64,000 bases of DNA from Thermogemmatispora carboxidivorans (GCF_000702505.1 NZ_JNIM01000001.1:3224001-3288000), one strand, 5' to 3'; shown: positions 26,169 to 34,465, counted from the stretch's first letter. The notes: a model not told the origin generated them from the letters alone. Numbers and translations: made by a program.

Positions 26169-26285
26169 CTAGCTGGGGCCCGGCCAGCCGTGTCGCGGTC
26201 CGCGCGCGCTGGCTGCTCACGGATCACTTGCTCAGTGGCATCGCCTGGCTCTTCTTAAGCCAGGGAAGCGGCTGGCTTTCGCTCT

Positions 26286-26804
26286 CTAGCGAGTCTCCAA
26301 ACGCTGACGGGCGATCTCCTCGCCGGAGGAGATGCCAGCTGTCTCGCCCACCAGCAAGGTATCGACCCACTTCACACTGGTGTAACACTTGCCGCCAGGG
26401 ACAAGCAGCCGCCACGGGGCCCCATGCTCGCGCGCTAAGGGGGCACCATTCAGACGATCACAGAGCAGGGCCTGCCCGGCCTCTTCGAGAGTCAGCCAGA
26501 CTGAGTAGCTACCGGCACAGACGGCCACGGCGCGCGCCGCGGGCAAGGGCTGGGCCAGATCGAGCAGGCTGCGCAGATGCCAGCCCTCCCAGGTCAGGGC
26601 TGGCACGGTCCAGCCCTCTTCACACGAGAAAGGGGCTTGCCAGGTCTGGCGAGGGAGGTGGGCCAGATCCGCTGCTTCTAGTTCCAGGGTATGAGCAACG
26701 CAGCCACAGATGCGCAATCGCCTCTTGATCCCCTCAGCCACGTCCCCCAGCGGATAAGACGGCAGGACGGGGAGTTGCCACGGTTCTTCTTTTTTTTGCT
26801 GCAT
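26286..26804 (-). CDS. Molybdopterin-binding oxidoreductase domain protein (sulfite oxidase/YedY-like)
   Basis: Small protein, 172 residues, consisting of just the oxidoreductase molybdopterin-binding domain. The candidate molybdenum-ligand Cys is Cys61 in APFSCEEGW, followed by the family's WEGWHLRSLLDLA and GGKCYTSVKWV segments. There is no signal peptide or dimerisation domain, unlike secreted MsrP/YedY (about 330 residues), so it is likely cytoplasmic. Two further Cys (33, 35) form an RICGC motif near the start. Physiological substrate unknown. It faces the antiporter gene tail to tail. Confidence 0.8.
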   Translation of the reverse strand: MQQKKEEPWQLPVLPSYPLGDVAEGIKRRLRICGCVAHTLELEAADLAHLPRQTWQAPFSCEEGWTVPALTWEGWHLRSLLDLAQPLPAARAVAVCAGSYSVWLTLEEAGQALLCDRLNGAPLAREHGAPWRLLVPGGKCYTSVKWVDTLLVGETAGISSGEEIARQRLETR

Positions 26805-27238
26805 CGTTGTGCTCCTGAACAGTGGAGAGCTGCACCCTTACGAGTTATAGCACGCGGCGCGATAGCAGGCAAGGCTATCCTCGCTTCCGATCGGAAGGAG
26901 GCTGGGAGAGCTAGCAACCAGGCGTTATTTTTCAATGAAGCAACATAATGATACTATTTGAAATCTCTTGACAATGTATGCGACCAGTTGTACACTCTTA
27001 GATAGAGAAGTATCAATTTCAAGTGCGTCGGGACGAGTCGATTTTTCAGTGCAAAATAATGGTGCACCATTACGGGCGGCACGGTCCCCAAGCCTGGTTA
27101 CGCCGCTGGCAGCGTCGCTATTGGCGGCCTCCGCCGCCGACGCCAGCCAGGGAGGAGAGACAGGCCCTACCAGCAGTCAAGTCACAGCAACTGGCGAACG
27201 TGCGTGTCTGGCAACTTACAGAAAGGATCATCGTCATC
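26805..27238 (+). promoter_or_regulatory. Promoter region and long leader upstream of the unknown gene at 27239
   Basis: A near-consensus housekeeping promoter is visible: TTGACA at 26968-26973, a 17-base spacer, and TACACT at 26991-26996, giving transcription from about 27003. The coding frame downstream is open from a GTG at 27023, but the residues before 27239 are low-complexity (Arg/Trp/Pro-rich). The rest of the stretch holds nothing recognisable. Confidence 0.6.
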
Positions 27239-27880
27239 ATGGTCGGCAACGATCTTTATCCCGAGCCTGATAATGTGACGCTCTTCTCGGCCTTTGGGCA
27301 GCACCCACTTTCAACCAGCGAGAGCCATGAAATCCCCTCAGCGCTGAGAAGCCAGCTCAACATCAAGCTCTCCACTCTTACTGACGAGATTCAAGAGATG
27401 GCCGGGTCAGGTGATCTCATCACCATTCATCAAGAAAGGCTCAACAGGATACTGCGTCGATTTATTAAAAACCAACTCAACACGCTCAACCTGCCCATCC
27501 CTACTAGAAAAGCTGTCGACGAGATCGTTGAGTCTGGCCTGGCCTACTCATCTAAAGAGCTGGAGCAGGCACTCACAGAGAAGGCCCTCAACTACCGCAT
27601 ACTGGCCACTGAGGCCGATCAACAACTGGCCGCCAAGGCCCGAGCGGATCGCCAGCGCTATGGGCCTCTCTCAGCTTCTATGAGGCACGCCCTGGCCGTT
27701 CTGGCCGCGCTCGAAGTGCGAGGCCTGCGCGATACTTCTGAGATCAGCGAAGAGCAGCTCAAGCAATTGGATGCAGACGCAAGCTGGTACGAGGAGGTCT
27801 TTCACAAGGGGAAGGAGATCATCGAGTGGCCACCGGAGGAATCTTTTCGTGGCCAGCACAACAACGACATGGGGGACTGA
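27239..27880 (+). CDS. Hypothetical alpha-helical protein
   Basis: Not recognised. From ATG 27239 it encodes about 213 residues that look entirely helical and charged (for example QSLNIKLSTL-like and LNRILRRFIKNQLNTLN stretches), with no signal peptide, membrane span or conserved motif. Base composition is less GC-rich than the neighbours, which hints at acquired DNA. A strong promoter lies 240 bases upstream. The frame remains open to a GTG at 27023, so an N-terminal extension to 285 residues is possible; the AGAAAGGA site about 11 bases before 27239 favours the shorter form. The next small gene begins inside its last codons, suggesting paired function. Confidence 0.6.
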   Translation: MVGNDLYPEPDNVTLFSAFGQHPLSTSESHEIPSALRSQLNIKLSTLTDEIQEMAGSGDLITIHQERLNRILRRFIKNQLNTLNLPIPTRKAVDEIVESGLAYSSKELEQALTEKALNYRILATEADQQLAAKARADRQRYGPLSASMRHALAVLAALEVRGLRDTSEISEEQLKQLDADASWYEEVFHKGKEIIEWPPEESFRGQHNNDMGD

Positions 27881-28040
27881 GATCGCTGGCAGGATCAGCC
27901 GTCAGCTTGGGCGCCTTTCTGGTGCTCTGCCCGGTTTCGAGGGAAGCAGACAGCAGCGCCTCTTGATAGCGCTGCTGATCCTGGTGCTCCTGATTTTGCT
28001 CATCCTGATTGCGCTTGCCTGCTACCTGATTCTGCGCTAG
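27849..28040 (+). CDS. Small tail-anchored membrane protein
   Basis: Predicted 63-residue protein starting at GTG 27849 with GGAGGA eight bases upstream, overlapping the previous gene by 32 bases. The N-terminal 38 residues are polar and basic (GTEIAGRISRQLGRLSG); the C-terminal 25 form one strongly hydrophobic span (LLIALLILVLLILLILIAL) ending LILR. This is the layout of a tail-anchored or small regulatory membrane protein. The overlap indicates translational coupling to the helical protein upstream. The longer in-frame reading from 27771 lacks a ribosome site. Function unknown. Confidence 0.6.
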   Translation: MASTTTTWGTEIAGRISRQLGRLSGALPGFEGSRQQRLLIALLILVLLILLILIALACYLILR

Positions 28041-28111
28041 GCGCCGCGCGCCGGGCAGGAGCTGGGCCACGCTGGCGACTGTGGAAGGACTGGCCCAGTC
28101 CCCCCAGTGCC

Positions 28112-28867
28112 TCAGCCAGCGTGCTCGCTACCCGGCAAGGCACAGCTTCCATCGGTGCAAACCTCGTCCTGGTTCTGATCCTGCTCGCTCCCTGAGCCGG
28201 CAGCGGCCATCACCTGTGGCGTTGCCTCGCGAGCGGTCTCGCGCCAGGCCCGTTCCAGTACCTGACGCAGTAGCGAGACTGGCTGCGCTCCCGAGACCGC
28301 ATAGCGTCCCGCGAAGAGGAAGAAGGGCACACCTTGCACGCCCAGCGCATGAGCGCGCCGCTCATCATCACGCACCGCTTCAGCATAGGCGGCTCCCTGC
28401 AGCACCAGCGCTATTTCATCCTCTGGCAGGCCCACCTCGCCAGCCAGGCGCCGGAGCGTCTCCGGCTCACTTAAGGCCGCCCCCTCGCTGAAGTAGGCGC
28501 GAAAGAGGCGCCCGGCCAGCTCCTGAGTTCGCCCATGCGCGGCGGCCAGATGGAGTAAGCGGTGAGCATCAAAGGTATTGCCATAGCGCGCCTGCTCCAG
28601 ACGGAAGGTCAGGCCCTCCTGGGCAGCCAGGGCACTGACGCGGGCATTCATGGCCTCGGCCTCAGCCAGGGAGACACCATACTTACGCGCCAGCATCGCA
28701 CTGACGCTCTCACGTGCCTCATGCGGCGCCTGCGGATCAAGCTGAAAGCTACGCCAGACCAGCCTGACGCGCTCGCGCTGGGGAAAGTCCGCCAGTGCCT
28801 TCTCCAGACGGCTCTTGCCGATATAGCACCAGGGACAAACAAGGTCCGACCAGATCTCAATCTCCAT
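28112..28867 (-). CDS. FrnE-type DsbA-family thiol oxidoreductase
   Basis: Cytoplasmic thioredoxin-fold protein, 251 residues, with no signal peptide. It has the catalytic CPWC at residues 11-14 in the FrnE context SDLVCPWCYIGKSRLEKAL, a helical insertion, and the cis-Pro region GVQGVPFFLFAGRYAVSGAQP. Near the C-terminus a second motif, CTDGSC, fits the CX4C pair known in Deinococcus FrnE, a disulfide isomerase linked to oxidative stress. It follows a doxX-like gene by about 110 bases on the same strand, opposite an HxlR regulator, suggesting a thiol-redox module. Confidence 0.88.
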   Translation of the reverse strand: MEIEIWSDLVCPWCYIGKSRLEKALADFPQRERVRLVWRSFQLDPQAPHEARESVSAMLARKYGVSLAEAEAMNARVSALAAQEGLTFRLEQARYGNTFDAHRLLHLAAAHGRTQELAGRLFRAYFSEGAALSEPETLRRLAGEVGLPEDEIALVLQGAAYAEAVRDDERRAHALGVQGVPFFLFAGRYAVSGAQPVSLLRQVLERAWRETAREATPQVMAAAGSGSEQDQNQDEVCTDGSCALPGSEHAG

Positions 28868-28977
28868 GAGTCTCTCCTCGTCCAGATCAGAGAGGGCCGG
28901 CTGCCCTCTCAGCGCCGCTTGACTTGAGCACAGCTCAGCACGGGCGCCGAGAGCCAGCCGACTTCAGGCCGACAGGC

Positions 28978-29496
28978 TCAGGCATCCTGCGAGGCTGTCT
29001 GCGGCCTGCGACTAATGACAATACCAATTGCAACCACGATGAGTGCAGCCAGCGCCAGCCCGATAAAGAGAGCTGTCTCCCGCTGGCCAATGCCCAGCAG
29101 GGCATCGAGCGCATAGTCGCCCGGCCCTGTGAGACCGATCACGATGCTCACCAGCATCAGCAGTAGACTATATTCATAGCCACCGCGCTGCATCCAGAAG
29201 CCGTTACGCCAGTGGCTTTTGAAGGTCGCCATTGCCATTGCACCAAGCATGCCAGCCGCGCCAACGACGGTGAGGAAGCCCAGCGCCACCGCCAGACCGC
29301 CACCCACTTCTCCTAGAACAGCGAGCGTCACCCAGAGCCAGGCCGGCTGCAGGCCCTGACGCGCGAAGTTCTCGCGCGTGCGCGCCAGTCCCGATCCGCC
29401 AAACCAGCCAAAAAGCTTCTGCAGTCCATGCCCGGTCAGCGTTAAACCAGCCCCCAGACGCAGGATGAGCAGCCCAAGGCTCAGAGTTGTCGACAC
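28978..29496 (-). CDS. DoxX-family membrane protein
   Basis: Four-to-five-helix membrane protein of the DoxX/DoxD family, about 172 residues. The N-terminal region (LGLLILRLGAGLTLTGHGLQKLFGWFGG) and the HWRNGFWMQRGGYEYSLLLM segment are typical. The start is set to GTG 29496, since GGAAAGGAGAG lies eight bases upstream; the upstream extension in the longer frame runs into the promoter palindrome and is not translated. DoxX relatives in other bacteria form membrane complexes with thiol and superoxide enzymes; the downstream frnE-like gene fits that theme. Confidence 0.88.
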   Translation of the reverse strand: MSTTLSLGLLILRLGAGLTLTGHGLQKLFGWFGGSGLARTRENFARQGLQPAWLWVTLAVLGEVGGGLAVALGFLTVVGAAGMLGAMAMATFKSHWRNGFWMQRGGYEYSLLLMLVSIVIGLTGPGDYALDALLGIGQRETALFIGLALAALIVVAIGIVISRRPQTASQDA

Positions 29497-29595
29497 AAGA
29501 AGACCTCTCCTTTCCATCAAGGTGTGTCGCGGCTGCCCAGGAAGAGGTCTCACCTCCCTCCGCAGGCAGCGATTTTTCTTTCCTTTCTTTATGAA

Positions 29596-29620
29596 AGTAA
29601 CAGTATCATAGAAAGTTACT
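29596..29620. promoter_or_regulatory. Inverted repeat in the doxX/hxlR divergent promoter
   Basis: AGTAAC (29596-29601) and GTTACT (29615-29620), 13 bases apart, within a AT-rich island between the divergent genes. The same DNA reads as direct GAAAGTAAC/GAAAGTTAC copies. It is the best candidate HxlR binding site. Confidence 0.5.
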
Positions 29621-29670
29621 ATTGTCAAGGATGTTGCTTTCCTGTTCCCAGACATGATATACTAGGGGTC

Positions 29671-30165
29671 ATGAAGAGAGCTGAGGGAGAACAGCCGGCG
29701 GCGAAGCCGGAAGCCTGTAACGCCACAACGCCAATGGGGCGCGCTATTCGCCTGGTCGGTGATGTCTGCATCTTGCTGATCGTCATCAATCTGCTGCCCG
29801 GGCCACGGCGCTTCAGCGAGCTGCTAGAGCTGCTGGATCATATCAGCTCGCGCACGTTGACTCAGCGCCTCCGCCTGTTAGAGGAGGTGGGCTTTGTCGA
29901 GCGGCGTGCCTTTCTGGAGATCCCACCACGTGTTGAGTATCATCTGACGGCCAGAGGTCAGGAGTTCGGCCAGATAATTGCCGCCATCGAGGAGTTCGCC
30001 CATAAGAATCTGACTGATCCTTTGCCGCCAGCTTCCTGCGGTACACTCTGCTCTCCCCAACCGTCTGACTCAGCTCTCTCCGGTCTCGTCGGTAGGCCCA
30101 ACCCCGCTACTCTCCGCGGCGAGAGCGATAGACTCGCTGAGACGAAGGAAGAAGCCCAGAACTGA
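29671..30165 (+). CDS. HxlR-family transcriptional regulator
   Basis: Winged-helix dimer of the HxlR/YodB/HypR group, 164 residues. The conserved core runs from about residue 25 to 115: GPRRFSELLELLDHISSRTLTQRLRLLEEVGFVERRAF then PPRVEYHLTARGQEF. Cys residues occur near the N-terminus (in EACNATT and DVCILL); family members such as YodB and HypR sense electrophiles or disulfide stress through Cys, so redox control is plausible. ATG 29671 has a short AGGGG site; the upstream frame crosses the operator. A Ser/Pro-rich tail of about 45 residues is unusual. It is divergent from doxX-frnE and probably regulates them. Confidence 0.85.
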   Translation: MKRAEGEQPAAKPEACNATTPMGRAIRLVGDVCILLIVINLLPGPRRFSELLELLDHISSRTLTQRLRLLEEVGFVERRAFLEIPPRVEYHLTARGQEFGQIIAAIEEFAHKNLTDPLPPASCGTLCSPQPSDSALSGLVGRPNPATLRGESDRLAETKEEAQN

Positions 30166-30287
30166 ACCGACAGGCCCTTCCTGCTTCGCCTATCCGTCGC
30201 TCTTCTGTTCCTCCGGGAGCCAAGACTGCTTCGACCAGTGCTCAGCCGACGGTCACTCCCTCGCCGCTGACTCAGCTCGCCTGCTCC

Positions 30288-31161
30288 TTGCTCGTGAGCC
30301 TGCCCCTGGCCACAGGCGGCAATACCCTCTGTACGCTGGGGGTCAGCCAGAGCTGGCCTTTGACAGGACAGAGCGATTCCCATGTCTTGCTTTGCACCAC
30401 GTTTCACGGGCTGTGGTCACTGGGTTATCTACTGCTGTGGGGCTATGCCTGCTGGCGGACCAAAGCCGGGGAGGGTCCAGATCAGCCTCGCATTCCGCTA
30501 AAGCAGGCCGGGCAGCTGTTGGTACTGGTCAGCTCAGGAAGCACGCTCTTCCTCTACACGCTCTTTCAAGCGGCAGCCCTCACTCCCTGGGCTTCTTCAC
30601 GGTATCTGGTTGGTTTGCTGATGAGCCTGCCCAGCCTGTTGGCACCGCTCTGGCAAGGTGCCAGCCGTCCAGGTCGCCCGGCTCTGGCTCTGTCATCGAT
30701 ACACTCAGCAGCCTGGGGGCAGATCGTGAGGGGCCTAGCGACCCGTCTCACCCTGGCGCTGCCTCTGCTAGCCTGGTTGATAGGTATAGTCACTTTGCTC
30801 TGGCAGGCCCCAGGAGTAGCCACTATCAATAAACAGCAGCAGGCATTGATCGATCATCTGCTGGCCCAGGGCACGACCTACCTCTACAGCGATTACTGGG
30901 ACTGTAATCGCATTGTCTTTCAGAGCAATGAACACCTCATCTGCGCGATGCTTGATAGTGGGTTGCAGCGAGGTCTCAATCGCTATCAGCCCTACTGGGT
31001 TCAGGGCTCTCGGGCCAGCCAGCCAGCCAGCCTATGTCTTCCCCGTCAACTCGCCCCAGGACCTCCGGCTGCAGGCTTTGCTGAAGAGCGGCTCCCCTAC
31101 CTACCGCAGCTATCGGCGGGAACTCCTCCGCGGCTACGCTATCTATACGGCCAGCAGCTAG
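30288..31161 (+). pseudogene. Membrane protein pseudogene broken at a GCCA tetranucleotide repeat
   Basis: A membrane-protein reading frame of the kind seen at the C-terminal end of integral membrane glycosyltransferase-like proteins: hydrophobic spans (LVSSGSTLFLYTLF, LTLALPLLAWLIGIVTLLW), then a soluble tail (QGTTYLYSDYWDCNRIVFQSNEHLICAML). The frame changes within a run of GCCA units at 31014-31032. Removing one 4-base unit joins the tail to YVFPVNSPQDLRLQALLKSG and continues to a stop at 31161. No proper start codon or ribosome site is visible, so the 5' part may also be missing. It is either a decayed gene or a slippage-controlled one. Original function uncertain. Confidence 0.6.
31014..31032 (+). 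repeat. GCCA tetranucleotide microsatellite
   Basis: Four full GCCA units plus GCC, inside the membrane pseudogene. With three units the two reading-frame segments would join; with four they are out of frame. Confidence 0.85.
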
Positions 31162-31633
31162 CAGCCGGTGCAACGCGCTTGCTGCTCTGCCCGCACCGAA
31201 GAAATAGATGGTCGGGCGACGGTGTTTCATAGGTTGGGAGTGGAAGAGAGAGCTGCCCAACGGGGAGCCAGCACGAGGAGTAAGTAAGCGCGGGCGGCTG
31301 GCCGCCGGGGGCAAGGCGCCGGCTGAAGAGCATTTAACCCGCGGACTTCTCGTGCGTATCTCTTGAGTGGAGGAGAGAAAAAAGCCGGCAGGCAGATGAC
31401 TTACGTGAGCCAGAGAGAGGAGGGGATGGCAGCGGAACGCCGGGCGCCAGCGATAGCCCCGAGCGAGTCTGGAGCTGCCTGACTGCCTCCTGATCTGCCT
31501 GCCGGTCCTCTAGCTGGTCGGTGGGAGCACACAGGAGAGCGCCAGAGCGAACGGCTGGCGCGCGTGCTCTAGAGAGCGGGGGAGAACGAAAAGGAAGGCA
31601 AGAGAAGCTTACACAGCGAGGAAGGTGAACCGT
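31162..31633. other. 472-base intergenic stretch before the SHOCT gene
   Basis: No supported gene. The open frames on both strands are Arg/Ser-rich and have no motifs. The right end carries the promoter and the ribosome site of the next gene. Confidence 0.45.
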
Positions 31634-31975
31634 ATGCATCATCATCACCATCATGGTTGGGGCTGGGGTGGCCCCGTCTTCTTCCCCTTCGGCTTTGGCT
31701 TTGGCGGAGGGCTGTTCGGCGACTTGCTAGCGGGCGGCCTGGGCTATATGCTCGGTCGCTGGCAGGGACGTAACCAGTCGTATCAGGGCTACCCGCCATA
31801 CTATCAGCAGGGCTATTATGGCTATCCGCCCTATCAGGCACCGGCCCAGAATCCTGGTACCTCAACGGATGCCCGTCTGGCTCAGCTGCAGCTGCTGGAG
31901 CGGCTGCGGGCCTCGGGCGCTCTGACAGAGGCCGAGTTTGAGGCCGAGAAGCAGCGCATTCTGAGCGGCTACTGA
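31634..31975 (+). CDS. SHOCT-domain protein with natural N-terminal hexahistidine
   Basis: 113-residue protein. The start ATG 31634 follows GAGGAAGG by eight bases and is directly followed by six His codons. Next come a Gly/Phe/Trp-rich hydrophobic stretch (about 8-45, glycine-zipper-like GGGLFGDLLAGGLGYMLGRW), a Tyr/Pro/Gln-rich linker (QGYPPYYQQGYYGYPPYQ), and a C-terminal SHOCT helix pair (LAQLQLLERLRASGALTEAEFEAEKQRILSGY). SHOCT domains are short oligomerisation-like modules often at the ends of membrane-associated proteins. The His cluster could bind metal. Function unknown. Confidence 0.82.
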   Translation: MHHHHHHGWGWGGPVFFPFGFGFGGGLFGDLLAGGLGYMLGRWQGRNQSYQGYPPYYQQGYYGYPPYQAPAQNPGTSTDARLAQLQLLERLRASGALTEAEFEAEKQRILSGY

Positions 31976-32945
31976 TACGGCTGATGCCGCCTCGATAGAA
32001 AGCGGCCTGCTTTGTGACAAGGGCCAGCAAGGAAGGGAAGAAAGAAAGACAACGGTCAGCGAGCTCGCTGGCCCATTCCTCTTCTTCCCTGCGATGAGAG
32101 AAAGTAGCTGGGCTCCGTGCGAAGCGTCCGCCTGTCTGATCACGGACAGGCTGGCGGCTCGTACGGAGCGCTTTTATTTGGGTGCAGCAGCTTTGCTGCA
32201 TCACTGGCAGGGTCCCAGGGCACCCCATCTGGCAACTCCTGCAGGATGCCTGCCCTGAGACCGCGCCGAATACCTGTCGGCTTGTTAGGTCTCCTATCTC
32301 TTGCCTGGCAGCCTCATCATTGTGGGAAGCTTTCCCGCCCTCTTGTTGGTTACCTGCTGGACCTGACGATACACGACGACCCGGCCATGACTGGCGGGAA
32401 GCTTGCCTATGAGCTGCACCGCCACACCGGAGGCCATCGGTTCGGGAGTCGCTCCAGCCGGCACCTGGTAAGCGACCAGCTCTACGCTGTGGAGCAGCTG
32501 AAGCAGCTCTGTCGAGATCTCTGGTCCGCGCCGAGCGGCGTTTTTGGTGGCCTGCGTACGATCCAGCTCGACGAGCAATGGCAGGCCGGGCCAGGAGAGC
32601 AAGCCGACGACGTAGCGCTTGGTCTGGCACGAGTCGGCAGAGGAGTTAACGCAGGCCCTGCAGCCCTTTGAGGAGGCCGTGGTCTTCGTAGAAACGGCGA
32701 GCGGCAAAGGGTACAAATCTCTGGGCTGGAGGCGCACCCTGAGCCACGTCGATGCCCAAACGGCGGCTCAAGGTCGGTCTCGCTCATCTTCAAGCTTCCA
32801 GGCCCGGCCTGCGGCCCGCCCGCACCAGCAGGCACGAGAACACGCGCAGCATCAATAGTTCTGTGCTATAATGTCCCACAAAACGCCTGTCCCTCTGGGA
32901 TACTGCAGACAGCCAACAGCTACTGCTCTTTGCAAGGATATGTAC
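31976..32945. other. 970-base region without a confident gene, with terminator hairpin
   Basis: Downstream of the SHOCT gene a nested hairpin (GCTCCGT 32112-32118 pairs ACGGAGC 32163-32169; inner CCTGTC 32131-32136 pairs GACAGG 32145-32150) followed by CTTTTATTT is a likely terminator. Between 32294 and 32737 the minus strand has an open frame of 147 codons with a plausible amino-acid mix (EISTELLQLLHSVELVAYQ), but it has no ribosome site and no family resemblance; it could be a remnant or an unknown gene. Other frames overlap it on both strands and are not supported. Confidence 0.45.
32112..32177 (+). terminator. Intrinsic terminator after the SHOCT gene
   Basis: Outer stem GCTCCGT/ACGGAGC and inner stem CCTGTC/GACAGG, followed immediately by GCTTTTATTT on the plus strand. 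Confidence 0.6.
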
Positions 32946-33569
32946 ATGTATCTAGATCAATCCTTACGAGAGTATCTCAATGACCTCTCTTCCTCACAAC
33001 CAACACCCGGGGGCGGCTCCGCTGCGGCGCTGAGTGGAGCGATGGGTGCGGCCCTTGCCAGCATGGTCACTCGACTCACCATTGGCAAGAGTGGTTACGC
33101 CGACGTACAGGATGAGATCGAAGAGATTCTACAGAAGACAGAGGAATTGCGCGAGCGATTCCAGCAACTCATACAAGAGGATAGCGACGCCTACGAGCGA
33201 CTGGCCATGAGTTTTCGGCTTCCCAAGGGAAACGCCGAAGAGAGCGAGGCTCGCAGCCGCGTCATTCAGGTACGCCTCCATGAGGCGGCCCTGGTACCCC
33301 TGGAGGTCGCCGAGCGGGCGGCGGAGCTGATGCGCTTCTGCGTGCGCCTGGCTCAGATCGGCAACAAGAATGTGCGCAGCGACATCGCTGCCGGGGCTGC
33401 TCTGGTGGTGAGCGCGGCCCAGGGCGCGGCCTGGATGGTGCGCGTCAATCTGCGCTCGCTCAGAAACCAGCAGTTGGTCGAGCAGCTGCAAGGGCGCCTG
33501 GAGACGGCCCTGCAGCAAGTGGAGACAGGCCATGCCGACGTGGTTCGCCTGGTAGGAGGAGCCTTGTGA
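32946..33569 (+). CDS. fchA: Methenyltetrahydrofolate cyclohydrolase (FtcD cyclodeaminase-domain family)
   Basis: 207-residue, all-helical protein of the cyclodeaminase/cyclohydrolase family. It hydrolyses methenyl-THF to 10-formyl-THF (FchA) or, in histidine degradation, deaminates formimino-THF. The N-terminal PTPGGGSAAALSGAMGAALASMV segment is the family hallmark, with helical repeats to the end. ATG 32946 is chosen because AAGGA lies seven bases upstream; ATG 32940 is too close. The stop overlaps the folD start by four bases (GTGA), so the two are co-translated. That context favours a one-carbon FchA role over cyclodeaminase. Confidence 0.88.
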   Translation: MYLDQSLREYLNDLSSSQPTPGGGSAAALSGAMGAALASMVTRLTIGKSGYADVQDEIEEILQKTEELRERFQQLIQEDSDAYERLAMSFRLPKGNAEESEARSRVIQVRLHEAALVPLEVAERAAELMRFCVRLAQIGNKNVRSDIAAGAALVVSAAQGAAWMVRVNLRSLRNQQLVEQLQGRLETALQQVETGHADVVRLVGGAL

Positions 33570-34465
33570 GCGCAACGATTCTCGACGGGCGCGCCCTCAG
33601 CAGCGAGATTCGGGGAGAGCTGCGGGACGAGGTCGCTCGCTTCCGTGAGCAGCAAGGATACGCGCCCGGTCTGGTGATTGTGCGCGTGGGCGGCGACGCT
33701 GCCTCGGGAGTTTATACCAAGGCTATCCTGCGCATCGCCGGAGAGATCGGCGTGCAGGCCTATTTAGAGGAGTTACCAGCCCTGACGAGTGCTGACGAGC
33801 TGCGCGCCCTGCTGCTCCAGCTCAATGAGGACCAGCGTACCCACGGCATTATCGTGCAGATGCCTTTGCCCGCCCATCTCTCGCAGAAGATGGTCGCCGA
33901 TACAGTGGCACCAGCGAAAGATATCGATGGCATCAGTCCAGGTAGCGCCGGCAATCTCTTCCTGGGCCTCCCTAGCTTCCTGCCATCGACCGCCGCCGCC
34001 GTCATAGAGATTCTCGATCGCTATCGGATACCGCTAGCAGGCAAGCGCGTGGTGATACTGGGACGCAGCAATGTGGTTGGGAAGCCACTGGCCTTGATGC
34101 TACTCCAGCGCAACGCTACGGTCAGCGTCTGCCATTCGCGCACGCGCGATCTGACCACGCTGACACGCCAGGCCGATGTGCTGATCGCCGCTGTCGGACG
34201 CCCCCGCCTGGTGACCGCCGAGATGGTGCGCCCGGGAGCGGTGGTCATCGATGTCGGGATCAATGCCCTGCCAGAAGGGGGGATCGTGGGCGATGTGGAC
34301 TTTGAGGCGGTGCGCGAGGTGGCTGCCGCCATCACGCCAACGCCGGGCGGCGTTGGCCCGTTGACGAATGTGATGCTGCTCAAGCAGTGCGTCCGCGCTG
34401 CCTGGCTGGCCAACGCCAGCGGGCTGGCGGAAGAGGCGCCAGATCTCTCTGTACCTCAGTCTTAG
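33566..34465 (+). CDS. folD: Methylenetetrahydrofolate dehydrogenase (FolD family), probably lacking cyclohydrolase activity
   Basis: 299-residue FolD-family enzyme. Retained: IVQMPLPAHL (folate/active-site Gln), VAPAKDIDG (Asp), the NAD(P) loop GRSNVVGKPLALMLL and C-terminal TPTPGGVGPLTNVMLLKQC. Changed: the active-site motif Y-x-x-x-K, whose Lys is required for cyclohydrolase in the bifunctional human and E. coli enzymes, reads SGVYTKAILR here, placing Ile where Lys should be; PCTPxG is PSTAAA. Dehydrogenase may persist while cyclohydrolase is lost. The start is GTG 33566, overlapping the fchA stop, with GGAGGAG upstream. FchA would supply the missing step. Confidence 0.93.
   Translation: MSATILDGRALSSEIRGELRDEVARFREQQGYAPGLVIVRVGGDAASGVYTKAILRIAGEIGVQAYLEELPALTSADELRALLLQLNEDQRTHGIIVQMPLPAHLSQKMVADTVAPAKDIDGISPGSAGNLFLGLPSFLPSTAAAVIEILDRYRIPLAGKRVVILGRSNVVGKPLALMLLQRNATVSVCHSRTRDLTTLTRQADVLIAAVGRPRLVTAEMVRPGAVVIDVGINALPEGGIVGDVDFEAVREVAAAITPTPGGVGPLTNVMLLKQCVRAAWLANASGLAEEAPDLSVPQS

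Noticed and set aside
31569..32630. 353-codon minus-strand frame
   Set aside because: Composed of Arg/Ser/Pro-rich sequence, overlaps the SHOCT gene on the opposite strand, and lacks a ribosome site.
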